Origin: Lithodes maja
Lineage: Eukaryota; Arthropoda; Malacostraca; Decapoda; Lithodidae
Assembly (NCBI GenBank): GCA_037953745.1
Contig: JBAKBP010000787.1
Span: forward strand, 124,001-188,000
Length of the DNA: 64,000 nt
Reading direction: 5' to 3'
In this document: in pieces, positions 47,207 to 57,454 of the stretch
Position numbering within the stretch: the stretch's first letter is position 1
Layout of the letters: each line of letters opens with the position of its first letter
Program-made: the position numbers and the translations under genes
The notes under the pieces: model-generated
What the model was told of the DNA's origin: nothing
The model's input: the letters and a program-made list of their open reading frames with translations, nothing else
Databases searched by the model: none

Positions 47207-47573
47207 CTATCTATCTATATGCTCAGGCCCAATCCCCATTTTGGGGGTAGCCGATTCAAGACAGAGCAAGAACAGGGAAAACACAAAAACAACATAAAAC
47301 AACGAATAAACACAGATAAAAAGCACAAACTCACACACATCCAGGTCACCCAGGAGAAGACCCAGAGACCAGGGTCACAAAGGTCGCTCCAGCACTCCCC
47401 CGGCCCCCGACCACCTGGAGAGGTTCCGATCTCGGCAGGCAGACATGCAGCGGAGCCAAAGCCACAAGCCCTCCCACCACACTTCCAGGCGCACCCTTCA
47501 TATTAATAGTCTCCCCGGGCCATGCGCCTGATGGACTATTATCTAGTCCAACTTGCGCCCGACCCTTTACTAC
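47207..47573 (-). mobile_element. RTE-like LINE 2, 3' UTR-only copy with target duplication
   Basis: Matches the 3' UTR of the RTE at 29214-32429 and stops near the end of its coding region. Flanked by TACATGAT at 47199-47206 and 47574-47581. An extreme 5' truncation, and independent proof of where this family's 3' end lies. Confidence 0.85.
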
Positions 47574-47581
47574 TACATGAT

Positions 47582-47772
47582 ACTAATTGTGTTGTTGTTC
47601 CCGTTAGATTATTAGTCACACAAAATTAAAAACAAAAAAAATAACTAAACAAAAAATAAAGCTAATATACCACATAGGCCTACATAATTATTTAGTTGTA
47701 AATACCCCATTCACAGCCTTACAAAACAATCAAGAATACTAGGGAACAGCTTCAGATTTAATTTAATTGTAT

Positions 47773-47837
<65 letters not shown>

Positions 47838-49003
47838 TATATTTATAACTATTTTAATTACCACTCCCTCCCAACATTGATTTGCTTACCCAATGCATTT
47901 GATCGTGAACCAATGTCTGGAGCACATGCCCTCCATGAAGTTAGTAGTTGGCACGACGTTCTTCGGCATGCCCAACTAACAATGACCATTATATTCAGCC
48001 TTCTCAGTCTCATACAGTTGCACACCACCCACAGAGCTTTTCACCAGCCATGGTCTGCCACTGGTAGGCATAAAGCAAATGATCTTGCAGGATATCTTTC
48101 CAGAATAACCATGAAATGTTTCAAAAATTGTGCCAACACATAAAAATACACATTTCTCAATTGACAAACTATACAATAATTATGTATTCAAGGAAACGGG
48201 TTTCTTTTCTGGTTTGATCAGATTATGAAGAGTCAAGCACCAGCTACTCAAACCATAAGTGCCTGACTCTCTTTTCTCATCGAACGAGCTCGTTATCAAC
48301 AGTGTAGCATAACTCTTACCTGCAGTACGTACAACTCCCTCAACCTGAGGCCCTGAAATTGAAGCTTAAGAACTTAACATGCTAGCCTACTAATTATTCA
48401 GCTCATCATTTAAGTTTGTTATTCTTGTAATGGCCTAATATATTATGTGAATACAACAAACAATATACTAGTGTACGTTGGAAATGCCGCTTGTCTATTA
48501 TTTAATGCACAGAAGCAGACACCTGCTTCTACACTGATGGTACATTATGCAGTTTTAAGTACAGTAAGAAACAAACCTATTTAACTGACATTGCCAATTT
48601 GTCTATTAGTCAAATATTTACAGAGTTATATAACCTCTTGAAAATGGCATTTAATAGCCTGGATTAAAAAATAATAAGTTCTACATCTGTGTATCCTTTG
48701 GATATCGGAACAGACAGCAAAATCTTCTAGGTAACGTTTTCTGCAAACTTTTACCTCGAAATACAACCCTATTCTTATACACGCTAAACATTTGAGCGTT
48801 GACCCAATTATATAGTATTATACAAACGATGTGTTTACTGTATTTAAAGATAAATAATATTGATGCTTTTAATATTTTACAGATTTATTTACATTAAGAT
48901 ATTCTATAGGTTTGACTAAACGTATGAAACTTGGTCACTTGAGTTAAATGCAAGGAAAGTTCAGAAACAGAATCTTTGACACCGAATGTTACCTCCTTAT
49001 ATG
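47582..49003. other. AT-rich DNA, with an AT microsatellite
   Basis: (AT)n at about 47778-47832. A 102-codon plus-strand frame at 47835-48143 has no recognisable motif. Otherwise nothing identified. Confidence 0.4.
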
Positions 49004-49093
49004 TTAGGCACGATGAGGCATGGGCACCAGGACCTTTGGGTACACTTTGATGCCATAGTCTCTAGCCCACTCGTACAACTTCGTGGACTTCAC
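49004..49093 (-). CDS. unassigned exon-like peptide
   Basis: The minus strand reads VKSTKLYEWARDYGIKVYPK and then VLVPMPHRA before a TAA (49004-49006). The composition looks like a conserved globular protein terminus and unlike the surrounding AT-rich noise. Upstream, in frame, is PDTYFHNKT and then TAG (49094-49096). That TAG is either a splice acceptor AG directly before GTG or a nonsense mutation in a longer pseudogene. I do not recognise the family, and no polypyrimidine tract strengthens the splice reading. Confidence 0.3.
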   Translation of the reverse strand: MKSTKLYEWARDYGIKVYPKVLVPMPHRA

Positions 49094-49099
49094 CTATGT

Positions 49100-49690
49100 C
49101 TTATTATGGAAGTATGTGTCTGGAAACAAACGTATTTAAATAATGTTATGTAAATCAACTACAATAATATATATATTTATTGAATGCAAGTTTATCCAAA
49201 ACTCAATCCAGATAGTTATTATTGCATAAAGAAAAATATAGGGGGGTCCACGGATGTTTAATAGAGAGCTAGAACCTATGGTATACGAGTGTACCATAAA
49301 CATAAACCACCTTGAAGTTTAGGCAACATGAAATAAGGATACCATTAAATGTGTACACCAAAACATTTCAGCACCATAATTCAAAAACACTTTGCGTTTT
49401 TGTCGCTATAGTAAATATATTTTTGTATGACAAATTGTCTCCACCGATTTTCGCTCAGTAACAATTCATACACTAGCACTATTTTTCAACTCTCTTGGAA
49501 TGTGGTTGTTGAATTGGGTGTAATAAATCGTATGGATGTAAAATTGTATGTATTTGTGTAGGCTATATACTTAGTATGTGTGTGTATATTTTAGCTTATG
49601 TATGAAGGTAACAACAGGCAGAACTACCTGTAATATGAGTCTCCTCCAAAGACAAAAGAGTGACAGAAAGCCAAATTCAAGGTATGTTGG
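49100..49690. other. AT-rich spacer
   Basis: Nothing recognised. Confidence 0.4.
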
Positions 49691-49693
49691 GGT

Positions 49694-50700
49694 CTATAAG
49701 TGCCTGGCCACTCGAAATAGGAAGCAGTTCAAGTCATAGGCTGAAGGAAAGATAGCATGGGGGAGTGAGTTCCAGAGTTTGCTTGTTGAGTACAAGATAA
49801 ACTGGGAGAATTTATATATTATTGGGTTAGATAGCTGGACAGAATAAGGGTAGGAATGTGTTAAAAGGCAAGTTCCACCAACTTGTGGTAAGGGAGCTCT
49901 GAAAAACACTGATTATTGTAATAGGGGTAGAAGAGAGAGAGAGATGCAACATTGCGGCGTGTGGTAAGAGACTGTAGAACATTAGTATGAGGTGGTGAGT
50001 TTATAAGACGGAAAGCTTTGGACTCTACCCTCGTAAGAAATCCGGTAAGGGGGGATCCTCCCGACACAAATGAACAATACTAGATACGTGATACGTGGGC
50101 GAACAGAGCAAGACGCTGTGAAGACGTAAAATATCCACAGAGACGGTTGAGCCCACTTAAGGGGAGATTTCCACTTGAGATATTTTTTTCTTGACCCCTC
50201 TCTCCCTCATGGTTAGCCCCATTGATTTTGATATTTTAAGACGTTCGCCCCATTAGTTTGGCGATTTTAAGAACTTTCGACCCATTTCTGTCAATTTTAA
50301 GACTTTTCGTGCCATTTAGGCGTCTAATTTTTCCTGGCGAGCGATAGCGAGCTTGTAATTTAAGAGGAACCGGCCTTTGGCCGGGAAATTTTTCTACCGA
50401 AAAATGTACAAATTTATCTTGAAAGGGGGTCAAGGGGCTGTAATGTTAAGCTTGATGGAAGTCTAGGAAACTAACTAAAAACCTCCCCTTAACTTCTGGG
50501 AAGCTGTTTCGGCAAGAGTGGTGATATGGTCTTTCCAGGAAAGGTTAGAAGAAAGAGATACCAAGGATATTAACAGAAGATGAGGGGTGGATATTTGTGT
50601 TGTTGAAGTGTAAGGAACATTGTGACGGGTAGACAGAAAAAAATGGGTTATGGAAGAATTGGAAGTAACAAGCTTACCTCTGCGAGTCTGCCCCAATCAT
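49694..50700 (-). pseudogene. decayed CR1/Jockey-type LINE fragment
   Basis: Minus-strand pieces: WKDHITTLAETASQKL (about 50550-50493), then after the inserted MITE GLNRLCGYFTSSQRLALF, RVESKAFRLINSPPH, TRRNVASLSLFYPYY, and SKLWNSLPHAIFPSAYDLN with the stop at the left. This is the C-terminal RT of the family also seen at 9413-9990 and 60376-60790. Several frames are needed. The DNA beyond its truncated 5' end is also shared with the 60-kb copy. Confidence 0.7.
50161..50488. mobile_element. 328-bp TTAA MITE (family P3) inside a LINE fragment
   Basis: TTAA at 50157-50160 and 50489-50492. Ends GGGGAGATTT and the complement of GGGGAGGTTT. With one TTAA kept, the flanking LINE frame reads on without a break (SQKL then SGLNRL). 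Inside, a phrase near CCCATT...GATTTTAAGA repeats about three times (50218-50310). Confidence 0.8.
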
Positions 50701-50729
50701 AAACTATTGACAAATCAGAGGATAGGCAC

Positions 50730-51470
50730 GTGACTTTTGGAGAGAGTGGAAAGAAGATGATACTTAAATGGCCTGATTCCCAAATTTTACAAAATTATAT
50801 CATACGATTGGCAAAACAACGTATTATCTCATTAGATATTAACTGGCAAAGATTATTAACTCGAATGATGCTGAAAATCTTTAGAAAGTTGTAAAGTCAT
50901 GAATCACAGTTATGAAATGTTGTTATTATTACACAAGAGGGAATTATTATACTATGATATTCTGTATCTCAGCCTTGGTGATGGCTCCGGGAAGCCTTTA
51001 ACCCTTTATGTACCATCGACGTCTGCTATAACTTTGTCTAGCTATATTAAGACGATTTAATGCAGCTTAGGAAGGATCTGTGGTGGTTAAAGGCGTTGAT
51101 TGATATACAGCAAACCTTACAATTGCTAGACATCCTTCCTAAACTGAATATAATCGATTAATAATATAAAAAGGATGTCGATGGCACAGAAGGGGTCAAA
51201 ACCAAGAGTTTGCACAATTACAAAGTTATTATACGGGTTTACTAGATGGAAACAAAGCTTATTTTATATCAACGTGGATCGTTATTCAACAAAATATAAT
51301 TGAGGTATAATCTTGATCAAGCTAATCTATAGACTCGAATAATTAAATTACGTATGTTTAAGGTTGCAGTAATTAGAGTGAAGTGGAATATTTGGTAATT
51401 ACATAATATAATTTGTTGAAAGTTTTTTTTCCCGTCCGATAATGAATGTGAAGTTATAAAAGTGCAGCTG
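50730..51470 (+). repeat. segment paralogous to 60770-61768
   Basis: Blocks AGATTATTAACTCG, AAGAGTTTGCACAATT, ACGGGTTTACTAGATGGAAA and TTTCCCGTCCGATA occur in the same order at both places. They are diverged and interrupted by different insertions. Confidence 0.7.
51002..51196. mobile_element. TTAA hairpin MITE (family P2), older copy
   Basis: Left TTAA at 50998-51001, then CCCTTTATGTACCATCGACG; right end GTCGATGGCACAGAAGGGG followed by TCAA (a decayed TTAA). Shares GCAGCTTAGGAAGGATCTGT and CCTTCCTAAACTGAATATAA with the copy at 23258-23463. Confidence 0.65.
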
Positions 51471-51660
51471 GGTAATTCCCAGTAATTGGCAGGGGCACAG
51501 TTGGCTCAAGGTTATGTTGTATGTTGCACTGTGTGTCTGGGTACGGGTATTATACATCATTAGTTTGCATATTTACATAGACGTACAACAGATAATAGGG
51601 AAAAGCTCCAAGAGTGACGCTGTAACTATGGAAATAATGTGATGTCCGGTTTTTGCATGC

Positions 51661-52368
51661 TATTGTACTAAACGAACACCTTGCACTGACTGTATTGTAC
51701 TAAACGAATACCTTGCACTGACTGTATTGTACTAAACGAATACCTTGCACTGACTGTATTGTACTAAACGAATACCTTGCACTGACTGTATTGTACTAAA
51801 CGAATACCTTGCACTGACTGTATTGTACTAAACGAATACCTTGCACTGACTGTATTGTACTAAACGAATACCTTGCACTGACTGTATTGTACTAAACGAA
51901 TACCTTGCACTGACTGTATTGTACTAAACGAATACCTTGCACTGACTGTATTGTACTAAACGAATACCTTGCACTGACTGTATTGTACTAAACGAACACC
52001 TTGCACTGACTGTATTGTACTAAACGAATACCTTGCACTGACTGTATTGTACTAAACGAATACCTTGCACTGACTGTATTGTACTAAACGAATACCTTGC
52101 ACTGACTGTATTGTACTAAACGAATACCTTGCACTGACTGTATTGTACTAAACGAATACCTTGCACTGACTGTATTGTACTAAACGAACACCTTGCACTG
52201 ACTGTATTGTACTAAACGAACACCTTGCACTGACTGTATTGTACTAAACGAACACCTTGCACTGACTGTATTGTACTAAACGAATACCTTGCACTGACTG
52301 TATTGTACTAAACGAACACCTTGCACTGACTGTATTGTACTAAACGAACACCTTGCACTGACTGTATT
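51661..52368 (+). repeat. 32-bp minisatellite, about 22 units
   Basis: The unit starts TATTGTACTAAACGAATACC and is exactly periodic at 32 bases. Two monomer types differ by C or T (CGAACACC or CGAATACC); the C form clusters toward the right end. Confidence 0.97.
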
Positions 52369-52555
52369 TTAATGATTAGGGTTGGAATTATTAGCGTGGT
52401 CATTTTGGGTAAGTGACTCTCTCGCTCTCTCTCTCTCTCTCTCTGTATGTGTGTGTGCATGAGGTAAGAGTGAGGTAGTAAAGTAGCAGAATTAAGGTGA
52501 TTGTGTTGATGAGTTATTTGTTTGTGTGGCACCATTTATTTCACAACTGATTGAT

Positions 52556-52592
<37 letters not shown>

Positions 52593-52879
52593 TGTGTGTG
52601 TGGTAATCCGAGTGTGTTTTTCACGGAGGTGGCATCTTGAGTAAATATTCGGGATTGTGAACAATCAAGTTTTATAAGTGGAATATATATTTGGGGTTGT
52701 CAGTGTTAACAGCTTCAGCAATTAATAACGTACGTGGTTGGTATTAATAGTATTTATAATATTAGGTAATTGCCATAGGGAGAGACCGGGCAGGAATGTA
52801 ACAGGAATTATTTTCATTGGCTTGTGTGTGGACTGTGGGGGGGGGGGGGGGTATGTTTTTGTGGAGGTGTACTATGTTT
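52369..52879. repeat. spacer with CT, TG and G runs
   Basis: (CT)n at 52421-52443, (TG)n at 52558-52602 and a long G run at about 52837-52851. No gene. Confidence 0.7.
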
Positions 52880-52883
52880 TTAA

Positions 52884-53093
52884 CCCCTTGAGGTTTATGA
52901 CGTAATTTGGCAATTTATTCTGGATATTAATAGACGATTAACATTTAAATTAGGAAGCGTATATGGAAATCAAAGGGGTAATTGAGGCAGTCTTTACCCT
53001 TTTCATTCCCATAGATCCTTCCTAAGATGTATAAACTCATCTATTAATGGCCAGAGTATACTGTTAAAACGCGTCACGTCATGATCAGGAGAG
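52884..53093. mobile_element. TTAA hairpin MITE (family P2), diverged copy
   Basis: TTAA at 52880-52883, then CCCCTTGAGGTTTATGACG; right half contains GATCCTTCCTAAGATG, AAACGCGTCACG and an inverted ATGACGT. The right TTAA is decayed. Confidence 0.5.
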
Positions 53094-53099
53094 TAATGT

Positions 53100-53500
53100 G
53101 TATCCCAGTGTATGCGTTTGTTATTTAAAACAATGATGAGAGGAAATACTTCCAGTAGGGAAAGTCTGTTTTGCAGAACAACTAGAAAGATCAACCAAAT
53201 AATGATATGTGTCGGAGTGTGGGTGTGCAGGGGGAGGGTGGTTCTGAATCTGAGTTTTTGAGTGCTATTATTTATTTGTGTATTTGTGTTACCATGGAGA
53301 ACAAATTAATCAAAACAGACAACAACAGATATGTTAATCCATACGTGGCTGCTTGTATTTAACCTACCAAGTCAATGTGAAAACAAAATGTTGGAAGGCT
53401 ATTCATTTGTAAAAGCAGTTTTATGGGGGTTAAGAGAGAAATATTGATCAAGTCGGTTATTGAACGTTTGAACAGTACAACATTCAATAACATTTGTAGG
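53100..53500. other. spacer
   Basis: No gene recognised. It ends at the LINE tail. Confidence 0.4.
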
Positions 53501-53525
53501 TAGTTGTTGTTGTTGTTGTTGTTCC

Positions 53526-55841
53526 CTAAGCTGCCTGGCCGAACAGCCCCAAGTCCCTGAGGAAGGCCATGGCCGCGATCGGGCTTTCCCACAGAGCTCT
53601 CATTGAGTGTAGGTTGTGTTGTTGGCGTAAGTGGTTGTGTGAAATGCAGTCTTCTATGATGTGTTTAATGGTATGGGGTGCTGTGTTACATCCCGGGCAG
53701 GCGTCGACAACGGAGTCATCCAGTCTCTTCTGATAGCTCAGGAGAGCTGGATGGTGTCCGCATCTCAGCCTGGCCAGGTGGACTCTGTCCTCGCGAGGGA
53801 GGGAGGATTCGGAAGGATGGATTTCGGGAGGTCGTGCATGCAGCTGCGTGTTGTCTGTGAGTGAGTGGATGGATTGGCGAGAGATATGAGTATGGATGTG
53901 CTTCTGGAAGTTGGTTCGGGGTGGGCAGGGAGGGAGAGAGGACAATAATTGTGTGTGATACCGTGTGCTGGGTGTTGTTTTGATATTTCTTGGTGTCTGT
54001 GGGTGTGTTGCCATGTAGTTTAGTGGGTGGTCTTGGTTCGTGGAGGCTGCTGCCAGGAATTGAGTGCCTCTCATGTCCAGATGGTCTTTGACTTTGAGGA
54101 TTTTGGTTTCTTGATGTAGATGATCTGTGGGTGTATTAGCTGTGCAGCCTGTAATGATCTTCAGGGCTTTGTTTTGAATAGTCTGTAAGGTCTTATGATG
54201 TGTTTCAGCTAGGTTAGAAGCCCAGGCTGGGCTTGCGTATTCCATTACTGATCTTATGTATTGTTTATATACTGTGGTGGTAGTTTCTTTGTTGTGTCCA
54301 AATTTTGTGTGAGCAAGTGACCTGAGGGCGTTAAGTCTGGGTGTCAGTTTCTTTTTAATGCTTGTGGTGTGCTGTTTGAATGTCATATGAGTATCATATG
54401 TTACTCCTAGGATTTTGGGTGTGTGTGTATGTGTTAGGGGTGTGTTGTTTATGGTGAGTTGAGGGATGTATTCGTGTTCACCTGTCCAGCTTGTGAGCAG
54501 GGTTGTGGTGGATTTGGCTGGGGCTAGATTAAGTCTGTTTGTAGTGCACCAGCCATGTAGTGTGTTGAGATAGGGTTGAAGGAGATCTGTTGCTCTTCTT
54601 GGGTCATGGTGTGTGCATGTGAGTGTTAGGTCATCTGCATAGGAGGCTAAGTTTATTTGGGGAGTATTGGGTGTAGTTATATCGTGCATGTACAGATTGA
54701 AGAGTGCGGGCGATAGGACGGATCCTTGTGGGACTCCGTTTGGAAAGTTTCTGATTTTAGATGACTGACCGGCAAAAGATACGTGTGCACATCTGCCTGC
54801 TAGGAAGTTGGCCAGCCACCTTTTTGTGTTGTTGTGCATGTTTGTGTTGTAGATTTTGTTTGTTAGGTTGTGGCGTGGGATGGCATCGAAGGCTTTACTA
54901 ATGTCGAGTGTGGCTAATAGTGATCTGTGTGGTGGTCTAGCTGAGTTGATGCCATCAAAAGCTCTTTGTGTAAGGTCTGTGAGAAGAGTGTTTGTGAAGT
55001 GCAGTGGCCTAAAGCCATGTTGTGTTGGAGCTAGGGGTAGGTCGGGTGTAATTAGTTGTAATACTAGGCGTTCCATGACTTTGGAGGGGGAGCAAAGGAG
55101 TGTAATGGGGCGGTGCGAGGAGGGTAGCGTGGGGTCTTTGTTGGGTTTGGGGAATGTGATGATGATACCATGCTTCCAAATGTCTGGTATTGTGTTGTGT
55201 GAATAGCTGTAGTTTGATATGTTAGTGAGTGTTTGTATGCCTTGTGGTCCCAGGTGTCTGAGGTGTATGTTGCTTATGTTGTCTAGGCCACAGGCGGGTG
55301 AGTGCTTGAGATTGTTGATGATATGCTTTGTCTGGTGATTGGTGAAGGGTGTATAGTCAGGGTCTGTGGGGAATTGTCTCTTACGTCGGATGACACGTCG
55401 GTCGTCTTTGTGAGGTTTTAGGTGGCTGACATGTGAGAAGTGATTGATGAGAGTGTTTGCTTGTTGTTTACATGAAGGAGTAGAGTCTGTTGTTGTGATT
55501 GCAGCATGTGATTGTGTTGTGTTGCTGTTGGAAAGTGTGATGCTGTTTAGTGTTTTGTAGAGTTTTTTGGGGTTTGTTTTGTGATCAAGTGTTTGTAGGA
55601 AGTTATTCCAATTTAGTTTTTGTTGTTCTTGTATTTTGTTGTTAGTTTGGGTGTTGAGTGCTTGAATTTGTTGTGTGATGTCTTGTGTGTGGGGTGCTGG
55701 GGAGTGTTTCAGTGTGTCGCGTTGTCTGATGAGGTTTTTGAATTTCTGGTGTGAAGTTGGGGTTGTGTCTTTTTCTGTTACCTCTTGGAATGTGTTTCTT
55801 GTCAGCGTTTTGGATAGTTTTATTGAGTATGTGTACAGCAT
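53526..55841 (-). CDS. LINE reverse transcriptase (second frame of the 2A LINE)
   Basis: 771 codons from the first Met, but the genuine part starts at about residue 36 (LIRQRDTL), where it continues the endonuclease frame. RT motifs: FPKPNKDPTLPSSHRPITLL (residues 230-249), motif A LDISKAFD (312-319), motif B GVPQGSVLSP (369-378) and motif C YADD (401-404), followed by KILGVTYD. Near the C-terminus is a C..C...H....C finger (CPGCNTAPHTIKHIIEDC). The protein ends LRDLGLFGQAA. All catalytic residues are present. There is no RNase H domain. Confidence 0.9.
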   Translation of the reverse strand: MLYTYSIKLSKTLTRNTFQEVTEKDTTPTSHQKFKNLIRQRDTLKHSPAPHTQDITQQIQALNTQTNNKIQEQQKLNWNNFLQTLDHKTNPKKLYKTLNSITLSNSNTTQSHAAITTTDSTPSCKQQANTLINHFSHVSHLKPHKDDRRVIRRKRQFPTDPDYTPFTNHQTKHIINNLKHSPACGLDNISNIHLRHLGPQGIQTLTNISNYSYSHNTIPDIWKHGIIITFPKPNKDPTLPSSHRPITLLCSPSKVMERLVLQLITPDLPLAPTQHGFRPLHFTNTLLTDLTQRAFDGINSARPPHRSLLATLDISKAFDAIPRHNLTNKIYNTNMHNNTKRWLANFLAGRCAHVSFAGQSSKIRNFPNGVPQGSVLSPALFNLYMHDITTPNTPQINLASYADDLTLTCTHHDPRRATDLLQPYLNTLHGWCTTNRLNLAPAKSTTTLLTSWTGEHEYIPQLTINNTPLTHTHTPKILGVTYDTHMTFKQHTTSIKKKLTPRLNALRSLAHTKFGHNKETTTTVYKQYIRSVMEYASPAWASNLAETHHKTLQTIQNKALKIITGCTANTPTDHLHQETKILKVKDHLDMRGTQFLAAASTNQDHPLNYMATHPQTPRNIKTTPSTRYHTQLLSSLPPCPPRTNFQKHIHTHISRQSIHSLTDNTQLHARPPEIHPSESSLPREDRVHLARLRCGHHPALLSYQKRLDDSVVDACPGCNTAPHTIKHIIEDCISHNHLRQQHNLHSMRALWESPIAAMAFLRDLGLFGQAA

Positions 55842-57345
55842 TGTTGATGTTAGTGATGGGTGTACTGTTTAGAGTTGTGAAGTGTTGTTCGGTCTCATTT
55901 GTAAATGCTTCCCAGTTAGCTCTTTTATAATTGGTGTATGTGTGTTTGTGGCTAGCTGGGGTGAGTCTGGTTTTGGTGGTGATAATGATCGGGAGGTGGT
56001 CAGAGCCTAAGGTTCTGACCACCCTCCAGGATGTTGTGGGGGCGAGTTCTGGGGAGCAAAAGGTGATGTCTGGAGATGATGGGTTATAGAGGGCTTGGTG
56101 AGGAATATGGGTATGTTGATGGATGTCATTAAGGATGATGAGGTTATCTGTTTGGTTTTGTAGTACCAGCCCTCTGTCTGTGTCAGGGTTGTCGACAAAC
56201 CAGGCCGACGTCTTGGCGTTGAAGTCACCACCCAGGATGATGTGTGGGGTGTTTGTGATGTGTTGTAAGTGTGGTCTGTATTCATTTGGTACTGTAGGGG
56301 ATGTTTGGGGAGGGATGTATGTGTTTATGATGGTTATGTTGGATTTGTTGCCAGTGCGTATTTTAATTGATTGTATTTCTGTTGTGTTATCATTTGGGGG
56401 GAGGAGGGATTTGGTTTGTACACTGGTTACTATGTATGATATTTCATTGTGTACCAGGGTGATGAGTCCACCGCCCCCGCCGACAGCCCGGTCTTGTCTG
56501 ATGGTGGTGAAATTATGAAATGTGGGTGTTTTTTGTGATGTGCGGAGTTTTGTTTCTTGTAAGATGGCAATGTGTATGTTGTGTTGTTTGATGAAGTGTG
56601 AGAGTTCGTGTTTCTTTGTGTTAATGCCATCTATGTTCAATTGGAGAATGTTAATGTTATGTGCACGATGTATGTTGGGTACTGCTGCACGAGGATGGGG
56701 TGGGGGTGAGGGAGGGGCTGGAGGTTGGGATGGGTGAGGTGGGGATTGGGGAGCAGGAGATGGGGGTTGGAATGGATTAGGATGGGGTGTGGTGTGTTGA
56801 GTTGAGGATGTGGATAGTATGGGAAGGTTAGGTGGGTTAGGGAGGAGAGGTGGATGGGTTTTAGGGGGGGGAGTGGATGATATGGGAAGGCTAGGTGGGT
56901 TGGGGAGGAGAGGTGGACGGGTTTTAGGCGAGGGATTTGACTGGGAGAGGGAGGGGCATGAGGAACAGGTCCAGGTGTTCGTGTAGTGTTTCTTGGAGGC
57001 AAGTGTTGTACAGGTGAAGTGGGTCCAGTTCCTGCATGAATTGCAGAGAACTGAACCCTTAGTGTGGCGACTCGAAGTGATGGGTTTTGAGCAAGTTGGA
57101 CATATGTATGTGTACGTGGGTCCTGGGTTGCTCTCAATGTCTCCGGCTAGAAGAAGTCTTCGAGAAATGACAGCCGGAGAGTCATTTCTCGGTGTAGGAA
57201 AAACTGTGTGATGTGTGTGTGTGGTGTGAGAGGTGTGGAAATTCCCGGCGCGACCGAAGCCACTCCAAGGACCCGTGCCCCCAGGGGGGGGGCAGGGAAT
57301 AGTTGTGACGGTTTGGCTCCCGAAACTGCTCCCCGCGGCCGGCAT
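55642..57345 (-). CDS. 2A peptide, PHD-type finger and AP endonuclease (first frame of the 2A LINE)
   Basis: 567 codons. Residues 64-76 read LLLAGDIESNPGP, matching the 2A consensus (D-x-E-x-N-P-G-P), which makes ribosomes skip the Gly75-Pro76 bond; in LINEs such N-terminal 2As are known. A PHD-like C4HC3 finger follows (C82, C85, C101, C104, H109, C112, C127, C130), then a Pro/Ser-rich linker (about 135-222). The AP endonuclease domain is 230-458, with N237, QETK (263-266), GGDFNAK (372-378), D425 and SDH (448-450). After about residue 515 (FTPEIQK) the frame departs from the RT frame; residues beyond that are out-of-frame sequence. Start chosen at the first Met before the 2A. Confidence 0.9.
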   Translation of the reverse strand: MPAAGSSFGSQTVTTIPCPPPGGTGPWSGFGRAGNFHTSHTTHTHHTVFPTPRNDSPAVISRRLLLAGDIESNPGPTYTYICPTCSKPITSSRHTKGSVLCNSCRNWTHFTCTTLASKKHYTNTWTCSSCPSLSQSNPSPKTRPPLLPNPPSLPISSTPPPKTHPPLLPNPPNLPILSTSSTQHTTPHPNPFQPPSPAPQSPPHPSQPPAPPSPPPHPRAAVPNIHRAHNINILQLNIDGINTKKHELSHFIKQHNIHIAILQETKLRTSQKTPTFHNFTTIRQDRAVGGGGGLITLVHNEISYIVTSVQTKSLLPPNDNTTEIQSIKIRTGNKSNITIINTYIPPQTSPTVPNEYRPHLQHITNTPHIILGGDFNAKTSAWFVDNPDTDRGLVLQNQTDNLIILNDIHQHTHIPHQALYNPSSPDITFCSPELAPTTSWRVVRTLGSDHLPIIITTKTRLTPASHKHTYTNYKRANWEAFTNETEQHFTTLNSTPITNINNAVHILNKTIQNADKKHIPRGNRKRHNPNFTPEIQKPHQTTRHTETLPSTPHTRHHTTNSSTQHPN

Positions 57346-57454
57346 CCGGTTGTCCTCCGGTAGTTGTGGTAAACAGTCCTGGGGTTACCGTTGTGGCGGA
57401 AGAACTCATAGTATTGAGGAGGCTGTGACGCAACCAAATACTGAAGATGGAGAA

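Larger units (their letters stand above)
53505..57440 (-). mobile_element. 2A-bearing non-LTR retrotransposon, nearly intact
   Basis: From right to left: a 5' region with TGGAGTGGCTTCGGTC, a frame with 2A, PHD and endonuclease (57345-55642), an RT frame (55841-53526), and a CAA-repeat tail (53505-53522) only about six bases after the RT stop. The architecture fits I/Ingi-type or CR1-like LINEs that carry 2A peptides. I did not find a convincing target duplication. The right flank is a Gypsy RT scrap. Confidence 0.85.

Noticed and set aside
47835..48143. 102-codon plus-strand frame
   Set aside because: No domain, no family resemblance, and it starts in an AT repeat flank.
51661..52368. CRISPR-like array
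   Set aside because: Exact 32-bp tandem units without spacers.
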